64,000 nucleotides of DNA from Aureimonas sp. OT7 (GTDB lineage Bacteria; Pseudomonadota; Alphaproteobacteria; Rhizobiales; Rhizobiaceae): NCBI RefSeq assembly GCF_014844055.1, contig NZ_CP062167.1, forward strand, positions 759,501 to 823,500, read 5' to 3'. This document shows, one piece after another, positions 1 through 7,873 of the stretch. How positions within the stretch are numbered: position 1 is the stretch's first letter; every line of letters begins with the position of its first letter. The translations under genes and the position numbers were made by a program. The notes below the pieces were generated by a model that was not told the DNA's origin, ran no database searches, and saw nothing but the letters and a program-made list of their open reading frames with translations.

Positions 1-1023
1 GATCGTGTCCTGCGCGCCGTCGCGGATGGCGCGGATCAGCCGGTCATTGTCGTCGGTCGCGAGTTCCGCGCCGACGCCGAGCAGGGTCGAGAGCGCGGCG
101 GCCTTAGCGAGATCCCACCAGTGATAATCGACACCATCCTCCAGGCCGGCATAGCCCTGGGTATCGGCGCCTGGCTGGCGCTCAAGAACCATCGAGCGCC
201 CGTTAGGCATGATGAGGCGGTTCCAGACGAGCAGCACGCGGCGCTGGCCGATCTGCACCGCGTTGTCATACTGACCGATCAGCCTAGTGCCTTGCGGCAC
301 GAGCAGGATGCTGCCCGTCGGGCTGTCATAGATGTTCTCCGTCACCTGCGCGGTGATCTGGCCGGGAAGATCCGAACGGATACCGGTGATGAGCGCGGCT
401 GAGATGACGGCTCCGGCTTGCAGGACGAAGGGCGATGCCGGCGGCGTGACGCGATCCGGCGTCACGGTGCGTCGATCGACCGCCGCATTGAGGAAAGCAA
501 GCTGCCGGTCCTGGGCGCTCGGTTGCCCTGTGGCGGCGCTGCCGGGGTCAAACCCCGCAAGGCCGGGCGTGGCTCCCGGCGTCGCGGCGGCCGTCGAGCC
601 CTGCCGCGACTGGAAGAAGACGGTGCTGAGGCGCGCGGCTTCCTCCTCGGCGCGGCGGAGTTGCTCGGCCTCGTCGACGCCCGGTGTCGGAACGACAGGT
701 GGCACGACGGGCTGGCCGGCATTCTGCGCGGACAGGATGGGGCCGCCCAGATCGCCCGGCAACGCCGGTCCAAGAATGGGAACTGTATAGTCGCGTGGCA
801 GTCCGGCAAGACCATCGGCGGGCTGGCGGTTGGACGTAGAATATAGCTCCTGACCGTCATCGCCGCCCGTGCGCGTCTGGAGCGCATAGATCAGCGCGCC
901 GCCGATCCCGACCATGGCGACGGCCGCGAAGCTGGCGAGCATCTTGCGTGACAGGCGCGTGACTCGGGGCGCTTCGGCACGCAGGCGCATCGGGGCGGTG
1001 TTGGTGTTGTCGGGATCGCTCAT
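1..1023 (-). CDS. trbI: Conjugal transfer protein TrbI (VirB10-like), C-terminus cut by window edge
   Basis: VirB10-type protein that bridges inner and outer membranes in the mating channel. The ATG at 1021-1023 overlaps the TGA of trbG (ATGA), the usual coupling in trb operons. The reading frame stays open to base 1, giving 341 codons without a stop. A cytoplasmic N-terminus of about 27 residues is followed by a membrane segment at ~28-48 (LASFAAVAMVGIGGALIYAL), then a proline-rich linker. The TrbI/VirB10 beta-barrel domain starts near residue 165 with typical text such as LPGQITAQVTENIYDS and LLVPQGTRLIGQYDN. The missing end lies left of the window. Intact as far as seen, although the operon upstream is truncated. 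Confidence 0.93.
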   Translation of the reverse strand, partial: MSDPDNTNTAPMRLRAEAPRVTRLSRKMLASFAAVAMVGIGGALIYALQTRTGGDDGQELYSTSNRQPADGLAGLPRDYTVPILGPALPGDLGGPILSAQNAGQPVVPPVVPTPGVDEAEQLRRAEEEAARLSTVFFQSRQGSTAAATPGATPGLAGFDPGSAATGQPSAQDRQLAFLNAAVDRRTVTPDRVTPPASPFVLQAGAVISAALITGIRSDLPGQITAQVTENIYDSPTGSILLVPQGTRLIGQYDNAVQIGQRRVLLVWNRLIMPNGRSMVLERQPGADTQGYAGLEDGVDYHWWDLAKAAALSTLLGVGAELATDDNDRLIRAIRDGAQDTI

Positions 1024-1979
1024 GACTGCGGCCTCCCATCCGTGCGGACGATCCTGACGGTCTGCTGGCTCTTGCCACCGCCAAGACGCAGCTCGGCCGC
1101 GCCGAACAGGCGGTCGACGATCAGGATGTGTTGGTAGACGCGGCTGTTGGCGATCTGTGCCTCGCCTTCGGGGCCAATGACGAAGATCGGCGGCATTTCA
1201 CCCTGCACGATCCCGCGCGGAAACTCGACATAGACACGGCGGCCGTCGTCATAGACAGCAACGGGCTTCCATGGCGGATTGCTGGAGCCGGTCAGGCCAT
1301 AGCGATAATTGCGTGCGGCTACGGCCGGAATGACCGGCGTAGCCGGAACGGCTTGACGCCCGCCACCTGGTGGCTGCGGGTAGGACCAGGCCACGGCGGG
1401 CATATATGGCTTCTCGCCGGAGCGCAGCTCGACCATGTAGGTGCGCCGGTCGGTGGTGATAACCAGATTGGTGGTGATGTCGGCGCGCGTCGGCTTCACC
1501 AGCACGTGGACGCGACGGGCGACACCGGAGCCGGACTCGGTGTCGCCGATGATCCAGCGGGCGGTGTCGCCGGCGGCGATCGGTCCAGGGCCGGTCAGGC
1601 TCTCGCCCGGTTCGAGCGCGATATTGGTGATCTGGCCTGGTGCGGCATAGACCTGATAGAGCGCGCCTTCCGACCACGGATAGACCTGAATGGCATTGAA
1701 ATAGCCTTCGCGGCGCGGCTGCACGCGGGCGGCGGCATTGGCGTTCTCAACGCGGCCGGTCGCCGTGCTGGCAGTCTGGCCGCCGCGTGCGACTGTCCAC
1801 GCCGGCGGGACATGGATCGGCCTCAGCCGCTCGTCCGTCACGGCGGCGGGAATAGCCGGCAGCGGCGGTACCCTGTTGTCGTAGCTGATTTCTGGCGGAC
1901 GGTTGGTGGCGCAGCCAGCCAGCATGGTTGCGGACAGCAACAGAGCCGGAATGGTGGAGGTGCGAAGGACTGGGCTCAT
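1020..1979 (-). CDS. trbG: Conjugal transfer protein TrbG (VirB9-like lipoprotein)
   Basis: VirB9/TrbG outer-membrane-complex component, 319 aa. The N-terminus has a lipoprotein signal with lipobox LAGC (Cys at residue 23), so it is probably exported and lipidated. The C-terminal half carries the VirB9 fold with segments such as RVYVEFPRGI and PPIFVIGPEGE. It overlaps trbF upstream and trbI downstream by 4 bp each, so the three are co-translated. No damage is visible. Confidence 0.93.
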   Translation of the reverse strand: MSPVLRTSTIPALLLSATMLAGCATNRPPEISYDNRVPPLPAIPAAVTDERLRPIHVPPAWTVARGGQTASTATGRVENANAAARVQPRREGYFNAIQVYPWSEGALYQVYAAPGQITNIALEPGESLTGPGPIAAGDTARWIIGDTESGSGVARRVHVLVKPTRADITTNLVITTDRRTYMVELRSGEKPYMPAVAWSYPQPPGGGRQAVPATPVIPAVAARNYRYGLTGSSNPPWKPVAVYDDGRRVYVEFPRGIVQGEMPPIFVIGPEGEAQIANSRVYQHILIVDRLFGAAELRLGGGKSQQTVRIVRTDGRPQS

Positions 1980-2665
1980 TGGCTCAGCTCCCGAGACCAG
2001 TTAATGGCGTTGACATAGATGCCGAGCGGATTGGCTTTCAGGCGTTCGGCGTCTCGGGGCGACTGGAGGACGATGGTCAAGATAGCCGTCCACCGCTCCG
2101 TCGTCGCGAGCTTGCCATCCTCGTAACGGCGCTCGGTCCAGGCGACGCGGAAGCTGTCGGCCGAGGCGCGAATGACGCTTGAGACCTCAACGGCGATCTG
2201 CTGCTTGCCCACCTTGGTGAAGGGGTCATTGGTGCGGGCATAGTCGTTGAGGGCGCCCGCCCCACGATCGGTCGTCCATTCATAGGCCCGAAGCCAGTTC
2301 TGGCGCACAATGATCGGATCGGCGGGGATGCTTCTGACCTGCTCGATGAAACGGGCGAGATGCCACGCGATCTGCGGATCGGTCGGGCGGAAGTCGGCAG
2401 TCGCCGGGGCGACGGTCTGGGCCTGGCCGAGCTTGTCGACCTGCACCACCCAGGGAACGACAGTTCCCTGCACTGACTGCCAGACAAGTGCGGCGGCGAA
2501 GCCACCAGAGAGAACCAGCGAGCCGAAGGCCATTAGCCGCCAGTTCTTGGCCTGCACACGGGCCGAGCCGATGCGCTCGTCCCAGAGCTGCGCGGCCTTC
2601 TGGTATGGGGTCTCGGGTTGCGGGGTTTTGCCGTAATGCGTGGCGGGTCGTCGAAACAGGTTCAT
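1976..2665 (-). CDS. trbF: Conjugal transfer protein TrbF (VirB8-like)
   Basis: VirB8-type inner-membrane component of the mating-pair apparatus, 229 aa. The cytoplasmic N-terminus (FRRPATHYGKTPQPETPYQKAAQLWDER, read in parts) is typical of TrbF. One membrane helix follows at ~44-64, then the periplasmic NTF2-like domain. The ATG at 2663-2665 overlaps the stop of the upstream chimeric ORF, and the stop overlaps trbG. In complete trb clusters trbL precedes this gene; here only the trbL tail survives. Confidence 0.92.
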   Translation of the reverse strand: MNLFRRPATHYGKTPQPETPYQKAAQLWDERIGSARVQAKNWRLMAFGSLVLSGGFAAALVWQSVQGTVVPWVVQVDKLGQAQTVAPATADFRPTDPQIAWHLARFIEQVRSIPADPIIVRQNWLRAYEWTTDRGAGALNDYARTNDPFTKVGKQQIAVEVSSVIRASADSFRVAWTERRYEDGKLATTERWTAILTIVLQSPRDAERLKANPLGIYVNAINWSRELSQ

Positions 2666-3105
2666 GAGTGGTCACTTTCGGAAAGGTTGACGGAAGAGCC
2701 GGAGCCGTGGCCGTCGCCGGAGCGGACGGCATGGGTTGTGGTCTGGACGCCATGCGAGAGGCGCTGCGAGCGCTGCATTCGCTTCGCCCAATCGGGCTGG
2801 TCCTTGGCGGTGTGGATGGCGGAAGCGGCGTCGGCCGCCGCATCGGAAGAACCGCCGACTGTCCCCATGGTGGAAGAACCGCCCGTGACGCCGAAGCCGC
2901 TTTTCACGCCATCGGAAAAGCTGGCCTTGACGCCCTCCACGATGTCGATGGTGGGGACATAGACGTAACGCTCGGAACGGCTGTCATGCGCCTCGCGGGC
3001 GAAGATGGACGGGACGTGCCGAAACAGGGCCTCATTGTCGAGCGGTTCGCGTCCGCTGATCTGGTGAGCATTGCGGCCGAACCGGGTGGCGAGCTGGTGA
3101 TACAT
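2662..3105 (-). pseudogene. In-frame deletion chimera: DUF932 N-terminus fused to TrbL C-terminus
   Basis: The ATG at 3103-3105 has a good AGGAG site 6-7 bp upstream and opens a 147-codon frame. Residues 1 to ~58 match the start of plasmid/ICE DUF932 proteins (MYHQLATRFGR, then PSIFA, SRSERY and VPT). From about residue 60 the text becomes the Ser/Gly-rich TrbL tail (PDWAKRMQRSQ, SHGVQTTTHAVRSGD), ending at the stop that overlaps trbF. Two unrelated families joined without a frame break imply one deletion removing the rest of DUF932, everything to trbL, and the TrbL membrane domain. The join is near 2930. It may be translated but cannot be a working TrbL. The assignment of each half rests on remembered family sequences. 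Confidence 0.8.
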
Positions 3106-3362
3106 GTTCTTTCTCCTGTGGGCTTGGGTTGGAGCGCAGCGCTGCGCTGCAACCCTGCCCGTCGGCGAGACCGGGGGGTGCAAGGTGCAAGGGCACCGGG
3201 ACGGAGGGGGATCACCCGGCCTGCACGGAACGGAGGAACGGCGTGGAGGAAGGCCGGGGAACCGTCCCGGTCGAGAGTCAGCGATCCCTTGCGCCGCGCC
3301 GGGGGGAGACCCCCAAGCAAGCCGCCCGGCCAGCACGGAGCGGAAGCCGGGCACGAGATCCG

Positions 3363-3385
3363 ATCGGGAGTCCCGTTCTCCCGAT
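3363..3385. other. Short inverted repeat (8-bp stem, 7-nt loop)
   Basis: ATCGGGAG pairs with CTCCCGAT across a 7-nt loop, in the non-coding stretch between the DUF736 remnant and the DUF932-TrbL chimera. No poly-T follows on either strand. It could be a weak terminator or an operator. The rest of 3106-3459 holds GC-rich direct and inverted short repeats and no gene I can support. Confidence 0.4.
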
Positions 3386-3419
3386 TCCCTGTTCCTTGAA
3401 GGTGGCGGACATGAGCATG

Positions 3420-3447
3420 AAGAAGCCCCGCCGCGGCGGGGCTTCTT
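3420..3447. terminator. 28-bp perfect palindrome, probable bidirectional terminator
   Basis: Perfect palindrome with arms AAGAAGCCCCGCCG and CGGCGGGGCTTCTT. On the minus strand it lies 12 bp after the stop of the DUF736 remnant, the expected place for its terminator. There is no long U-tract, but the very stable stem ending in TTCTT fits an intrinsic terminator. Confidence 0.65.
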
Positions 3448-3459
3448 GAGGGGCCGGTC

Positions 3460-3650
3460 TTACTCGCCGTTGCGACGGGACCAGATGAGGTTGTGGCTGC
3501 TGCCGTCCTCGGCTTCGACCAGGCTGGCGTAGATCGGGGCCGGGAAGCTCGGATCGTCCAGCTTGACCGAGAGGTATTCGCGACCGGTTTCGCGGGCGGT
3601 CTTGTTCCAGGCGGCGCCGAACTCGGTCGCGCCGGCGAAGATGACGCCGG
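3460..3650 (-). pseudogene. DUF736 protein, C-terminal remnant
   Basis: The last ~62 codons read as the conserved C-terminus of DUF736, a small protein common on alphaproteobacterial conjugative elements: [30 protein letters not shown], then LIWSR. Upstream of about 3650 the frame continues as unrelated low-complexity residues, and the expected MATIGTF-like start is absent. The gene lost its first half at the junction with the AbiEii-like fragment on the other strand. Its terminator palindrome is still present. Confidence 0.8.
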
Positions 3651-3658
3651 ACTTCGCA

Positions 3659-3799
3659 ACAGGTGAACAAAAGCAGCTGCAATGGCGCGCCTTCGTTGCG
3701 GACTTTGCGCACAATCCGCGCGAGCTCGCCGATGTCGTGAGAGAAATAGCTGAATTCCTGACACCGCATGCCATCTCAGCATCGAGAATGGGCCGATGA
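3659..3799 (+). pseudogene. AbiEii-like nucleotidyltransferase toxin, C-terminal remnant
   Basis: About 46 codons ([15 protein letters not shown], then [14 protein letters not shown]) resemble the C-terminal helix region of DUF1814/AbiEii toxins, which typically ends in QWRAFLR followed by a VV..I..FL helix. No start or catalytic region is present. The fragment begins exactly where the DUF736 remnant on the opposite strand ends, so it marks a rearrangement junction. The family call rests on a short stretch. Confidence 0.45.
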
Positions 3800-4454
3800 G
3801 CGGCTTGATTTCAAGTGCTGGGCTTGTGGGGCACGAAAAGGCAGTCGCGCTGCGCCTCGAGCCTGACGTTCGGGCCAGACGCACTCACGGCGGCTGTCGC
3901 CAAGGGTCGCCACGACGCGGTGCGATGCACCCAGTTGGCACACAACCGTTTTAAGGGGAGCCGCGCCGCAAGCTCACTATTGACCTCCGGTGACGAGTCC
4001 AACATTATATTCATGGTTTGTTCTCGATCGTGGGCTCCGGCGTCAACGCGGATTCGAGCCTCCGTATGAGATTGGACTCCGGCGACGTGCGTCAATGGCG
4101 CGCAAACACCGGATTTCCGAAAATCTGGAGACCTGATGTCGGCGAGTCTTATTCTCGGCAGTTCCATTGCCAGAGGTCGGGCAAGTCAGAGGAAAGTAGT
4201 CGGCCACTAAAGCAAGCGTCACATAAAACGACCGGAAAAATACTTCAATAAAGCGCAGAAAGCGGCCTTTAGCGTGGAATTTACTGCAGTTACAAATTGT
4301 CAGCAATGGGTTGGTAGCCTCTGGACTTGGAGCGGGACAGAGGATTAAATGGCGCGCCGAGCGCCCGCGCACCTGCGCGGGCGCTCGGCTGTGAATCGGC
4401 CTTCGACGATACTTTTCCGGCTCGGACCGGCGTGGGAGAAAACTGGGGACGAGC
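3800..4454. other. Gene-free leader of the methyltransferase operon
   Basis: This 655-bp stretch has no ORF with protein-like composition; the minus-strand frames here lack any recognisable motif. It contains the long hairpin at 4356-4389 and the ribosome binding site GGGGAC just before the GTG start at 4455. The promoter of the methyltransferase operon is expected here, but I see no clear -35/-10 pair. Confidence 0.5.
4356..4389. promoter_or_regulatory. 16-bp-stem GC hairpin upstream of the DNA methyltransferase
   Basis: A perfect stem of 16 bp with a 2-nt loop (arms start GCCGAGCGCC and end GGCGCTCGGC), 65 bp before the methyltransferase GTG. No U-tract follows on the plus strand. It could attenuate transcription into the operon, terminate transcription arriving from the left, or bind a dimeric regulator. 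Confidence 0.5.
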
Positions 4455-5726
4455 GTGCATATAAGTAGTGATCAGCCTGTCTTTATCGATGCTTTCGCGG
4501 GCTGTGGCGGCCTCAGCCTGGGCTTGCTGCGGTCCGGGTGGCGGGGCATGTTTGCGATTGAGAAGGATGCATTTGCATTCGACACGTTAAAAACCAACTT
4601 GATCGATCCCGGCGCGCGGTTTCGGTACGATTGGCCAAATTGGCTTGAGCAGCAACCATGGACTATCGAATCGCTGATGGAGGCACATGGGGACAAGCTT
4701 TCAGCTCTTCGTGGCCAAATCGATCTCCTTGCCGGAGGGCCACCCTGCCAAGGGTTCTCAAGTGCAGGCCGTCGACGGCAAGGCGACCCGCGGAACGAAC
4801 TGGTCGAACGCTATTTGGAGTTTGTTGATCTCGTGCTCCCCAAAATGGTGCTGATCGAAAATGTGCGTGGGATTACCTATGACTTTGTTGATGATGATGG
4901 GCGTGTGCCGCCTCGGAACTTCGCGGCAGAACTGATTGCCCGGCTTGGCCGCCACTATCATGTCTATAAGGACACAGTTCGGTGCTCCGAATACGGGGTG
5001 CCCCAGCAGCGGCCTCGCTTCTTCCTCGTAGGCATGCTGAAGGCTGAGATGCGTAAGCTGTCGCGCCGCGATGACCCGTTTGCTCGGCTGCGATCATCAA
5101 AGGTTCGCTTCCTCGCAGAGCGGGGACTTCGATCAAGGGTGAGTTGTAAGCAAGCGATTTCCGACTTGGAGCGCACGCACGCAGGCGCGGGCCCTTGTCC
5201 AGATTCCAAGGGATACGAAGCGTTGCTGACAGCTCACCCACGCACGGCCTACCAGTGCTTGATGCGGGATGGATTTGCTGGTGCTGTTCCAGATACCCGG
5301 CTTGCCAAGCATCGCGCTCATATCGTCGAGCGCTTTACAAATATCATCGCGGATTGCAAGTCAGCTGGTCGGCTCAGTGTACAACTGAACCGCGAGATGC
5401 GGGATCGCTATGGGATAAAGAAGATGGCGACCCGTGTACTGGATCCGGACAAGGCCGCCCCGACGATAACCAGCATGCCGGATGACCTGCTCCATTATTC
5501 GGAGCCCAGGACGCTGACGGTCCGCGAAAATGCGCGGCTGCAGACCTTCCCGGACTGGTTTGCGTTCCAAGGAAAGTACACGACCGGAGGCGAACGCCGA
5601 GCTCGCGAGGTGCCGAGATTCACCCAAGTGGCTAACGCAGTTCCACCACTGATCGCAGAGATGTGGGGAGAAGTTCTACTGAAGTATCTGGCTGCGGCGA
5701 GAAGAATTGACAGGTTGGCCGCGTAG
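4455..5726 (+). CDS. dcm: DNA (cytosine-5-)-methyltransferase
   Basis: 423-aa C5-cytosine methyltransferase. Motif I is FAGCGGLSLG (residues 14-23), motif IV is GGPPCQGFS with the catalytic Cys at ~98, motif VI is ENVRG, and the C-terminus holds RLQTFPDWF and QVANAVPP (motifs IX-X). The variable target-recognition region spans roughly 200-320; its site cannot be read from sequence. The start is a GTG with GGGGAC upstream; there is no in-frame ATG nearby before motif I. It is the first gene of a five-gene same-strand operon, 32 bp before the DptF-like ATPase. It probably protects host DNA from the downstream complex. An orphan or classical type II role is possible, but no cognate type II nuclease is adjacent. 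Confidence 0.93.
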   Translation: MHISSDQPVFIDAFAGCGGLSLGLLRSGWRGMFAIEKDAFAFDTLKTNLIDPGARFRYDWPNWLEQQPWTIESLMEAHGDKLSALRGQIDLLAGGPPCQGFSSAGRRRQGDPRNELVERYLEFVDLVLPKMVLIENVRGITYDFVDDDGRVPPRNFAAELIARLGRHYHVYKDTVRCSEYGVPQQRPRFFLVGMLKAEMRKLSRRDDPFARLRSSKVRFLAERGLRSRVSCKQAISDLERTHAGAGPCPDSKGYEALLTAHPRTAYQCLMRDGFAGAVPDTRLAKHRAHIVERFTNIIADCKSAGRLSVQLNREMRDRYGIKKMATRVLDPDKAAPTITSMPDDLLHYSEPRTLTVRENARLQTFPDWFAFQGKYTTGGERRAREVPRFTQVANAVPPLIAEMWGEVLLKYLAAARRIDRLAA

Positions 5727-5758
5727 AATGGGCGGCGATGAAAGGGTAGCTAATCAAC

Positions 5759-7873
5759 TTGGATAAGCCTGTGGAGAATGAGAGCCGAGTGATCTATCCA
5801 GCGGGCTTACTTGACTGGGCGGGGCACCGCGGCGGCGGGGTGCGACGCCTCTTCGACCCTGGCAGCGGCCGCCCCGGCGAAACTGTTTTTGAGACAAATC
5901 TTCTCAGCCGACTTCGAGATTGGGCGCGACGCATCGCGACATCGGACGAGAATGCGCCGCGGGTTGTGCTACTTGTCGGCGGGCCGGGCAACGGAAAAAC
6001 CGAGGCTGTAGAAGCAACCATAGAGGAACTCGACAAGGCGCTTGATTGCCGTGGCGCGCTGGTGGAGGAGTTAGCAAAATCCTATCATCCGCCCGAGGGC
6101 AAGGCTGTCCCGCGGCTTGTTGTCGTGGACGCGGGCGCGACGGGGCAACCGAAGCGAGATCTTCGTATCGAGGTGGTCCAAGACGCAACAGTTGGAGGAC
6201 AAGGCAGCCACTCTCCCGCGATGTTACTCGTGGACGAATTGGAGGGCGCCCTACAGTCGCCGACAGGGGCATACATCTGCTGCGTGAATCGCGGAGTCCT
6301 TGACGACGCGTTAATTCACTCGATCGACCATCGGCTCAGCAAATCGCAAGACTTACTTGAGGCAATCGTGCGTGCGGTGAGCCTCGCACCCGACGCACCG
6401 TCGTGTTGGCCGCTGGATGAGTATCCGTTGGTCGCAGCGTGGCCTATGGACGCCGAGTCCTTAATCGAGCCAACTGACAACCACGATAATGCGCCAGCCG
6501 CGGCGGTGCTTAGCCGGGCGCTCGATCCGGCGCGGTGGCGGGAGGCTGGTGCGTGTCAGGCGGGTAGCGCCTGTCCTTTCTGCGGCAGCCGAAAGGCGCT
6601 GGCCGGGCGAAAGGAAACGGAGTCTTTTCTCCGTATGCTACGCTGGTTTGAACTTGGGACGAGCAGGCGATGGGCGTTCCGGGATCTCTTCTCCCTAACC
6701 TCCTACCTGTTGGCCGGTAATGGGACCGGACAGCGCGGAGCGTCCGTCGATCCATGTGAATGGGCTGCGGGTCTGGTAGAAGCAGACAAGCAGGCCCAAC
6801 TGCGTGGAAGGCCCAAGCGCGACACGTCGGCGGCGCTGTTTTGGCTCGTCTCCGCGCAGTACCAACACGCTCTTTTCCATCGCTGGGAACGCGGCCTCGC
6901 GTCCTCCTTGCTTCAGGATATTCGGGACCTCGGGTTACAAGAGGACAACACAGCGATGGGGCTGCACTACTTCTTGCAGTCACGGATCGCAGGCTATGTC
7001 CCGGCGACGATTGCTGCGTCGCTCGACGCCTTTGTCGAACTATTAGATCCCGCCATGTCGTCGCCTGATGCCGAAGTGGCAGTATGGGGGGGGCCAATTC
7101 GACTGGGCGAATTTGACGCCCGTTTCAGCCGGTCCGTTCGCGAAGGCTTGGACTATGCGATTGGCTGCCGGGCGTTGTCTCATAACGAGCGCATGCTGCT
7201 CGAGCGGCTTTCCGGGCTGGATGAACTTCTCGCTGTTCCGCGGCTGCGGCTCAAGCGGCCAGCCGCAGCCAATCGCATCCAGCGCGCAGTAAGGGATTTC
7301 GCCTGCAGGGTGACGCGCCGCAGCGTCGGCGCGAGGAATGCGGCAGTGCCAGATGCCGCAACGTTGGACGCCTTCAAGCGCGTGGTGGCGGACGCTGACG
7401 GGCAGGGCCACGACTTGCGAGAGATCGCGAACCAGGTAGAGGACCTTCTCAACGAAGATCACAATTTCAATGTGTCGCTGACGACGACATTCGGCCAGCC
7501 ATTGCCACCGTCCCGGCGCCGAGCGACTTTGGTCGTGTCGCGCCGGCGAGTCTTCCCTCGCGACCTGGCTCACTCGGGACGCCCGCGTCCGTCGATCTGC
7601 TTCCTAGACGTGGAGGTTGGATCAACGCTGCAGCCAATTGCGTTGACATACGACCTGTTCAAGGCCGTGAGCGATCTTGAACATGGGCTGTCGCCGGCGT
7701 CGCTTCCCCGTAGCGTGCTCGCCCTTCTCGACACAACGAGGGCTCGAATGGCGGGATCTATCGTCCGGGATCGCGACGTACGCGAGCGGCCTACGATCAT
7801 CCTGGGAGAAGCAGTATCGGTCGAACGATACAGGGGACGTTTCGAGGCAGGGAACCTTGGGGGGCGCCGATGA
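5759..7873 (+). CDS. DptF-like P-loop ATPase
   Basis: 704-aa ATPase with Walker A GGPGNGKT at 74-81 and Walker B LLVDEL at ~156-161, followed by CVNRGVLDDAL. A Cys cluster (CQAGSACPFC) at ~265 may bind zinc. Size, position and ATPase layout resemble DptF, the first protein of the DptFGH restriction module of phosphorothioation systems, though it is longer than usual. The start is TTG at 5759 with AAAGGG upstream; a GTG at 5771 is the alternative. Its stop overlaps the next gene by 4 bp. The DptF relation is inferred from synteny and architecture, not from an alignment; a generic AAA defence ATPase is the alternative. Confidence 0.7.
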   Translation: MDKPVENESRVIYPAGLLDWAGHRGGGVRRLFDPGSGRPGETVFETNLLSRLRDWARRIATSDENAPRVVLLVGGPGNGKTEAVEATIEELDKALDCRGALVEELAKSYHPPEGKAVPRLVVVDAGATGQPKRDLRIEVVQDATVGGQGSHSPAMLLVDELEGALQSPTGAYICCVNRGVLDDALIHSIDHRLSKSQDLLEAIVRAVSLAPDAPSCWPLDEYPLVAAWPMDAESLIEPTDNHDNAPAAAVLSRALDPARWREAGACQAGSACPFCGSRKALAGRKETESFLRMLRWFELGTSRRWAFRDLFSLTSYLLAGNGTGQRGASVDPCEWAAGLVEADKQAQLRGRPKRDTSAALFWLVSAQYQHALFHRWERGLASSLLQDIRDLGLQEDNTAMGLHYFLQSRIAGYVPATIAASLDAFVELLDPAMSSPDAEVAVWGGPIRLGEFDARFSRSVREGLDYAIGCRALSHNERMLLERLSGLDELLAVPRLRLKRPAAANRIQRAVRDFACRVTRRSVGARNAAVPDAATLDAFKRVVADADGQGHDLREIANQVEDLLNEDHNFNVSLTTTFGQPLPPSRRRATLVVSRRRVFPRDLAHSGRPRPSICFLDVEVGSTLQPIALTYDLFKAVSDLEHGLSPASLPRSVLALLDTTRARMAGSIVRDRDVRERPTIILGEAVSVERYRGRFEAGNLGGRR

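Noticed and set aside
3106..3459. Possible oriT or noncoding RNA in the GC-rich repeats
   Set aside because: Short repeats and hairpins are present, but there is no relaxase gene nearby and no recognisable nick motif.
3811..4372. Minus-strand ORFs in the methyltransferase leader
   Set aside because: Composition is mixed, no conserved motif, and one runs through the long hairpin.
4455..5726. Classical type II R-M methyltransferase with Vsr as its repair partner
   Set aside because: No type II nuclease is adjacent, and three large coupled genes separate the two; kept as an alternative inside the system finding but not as the main reading.
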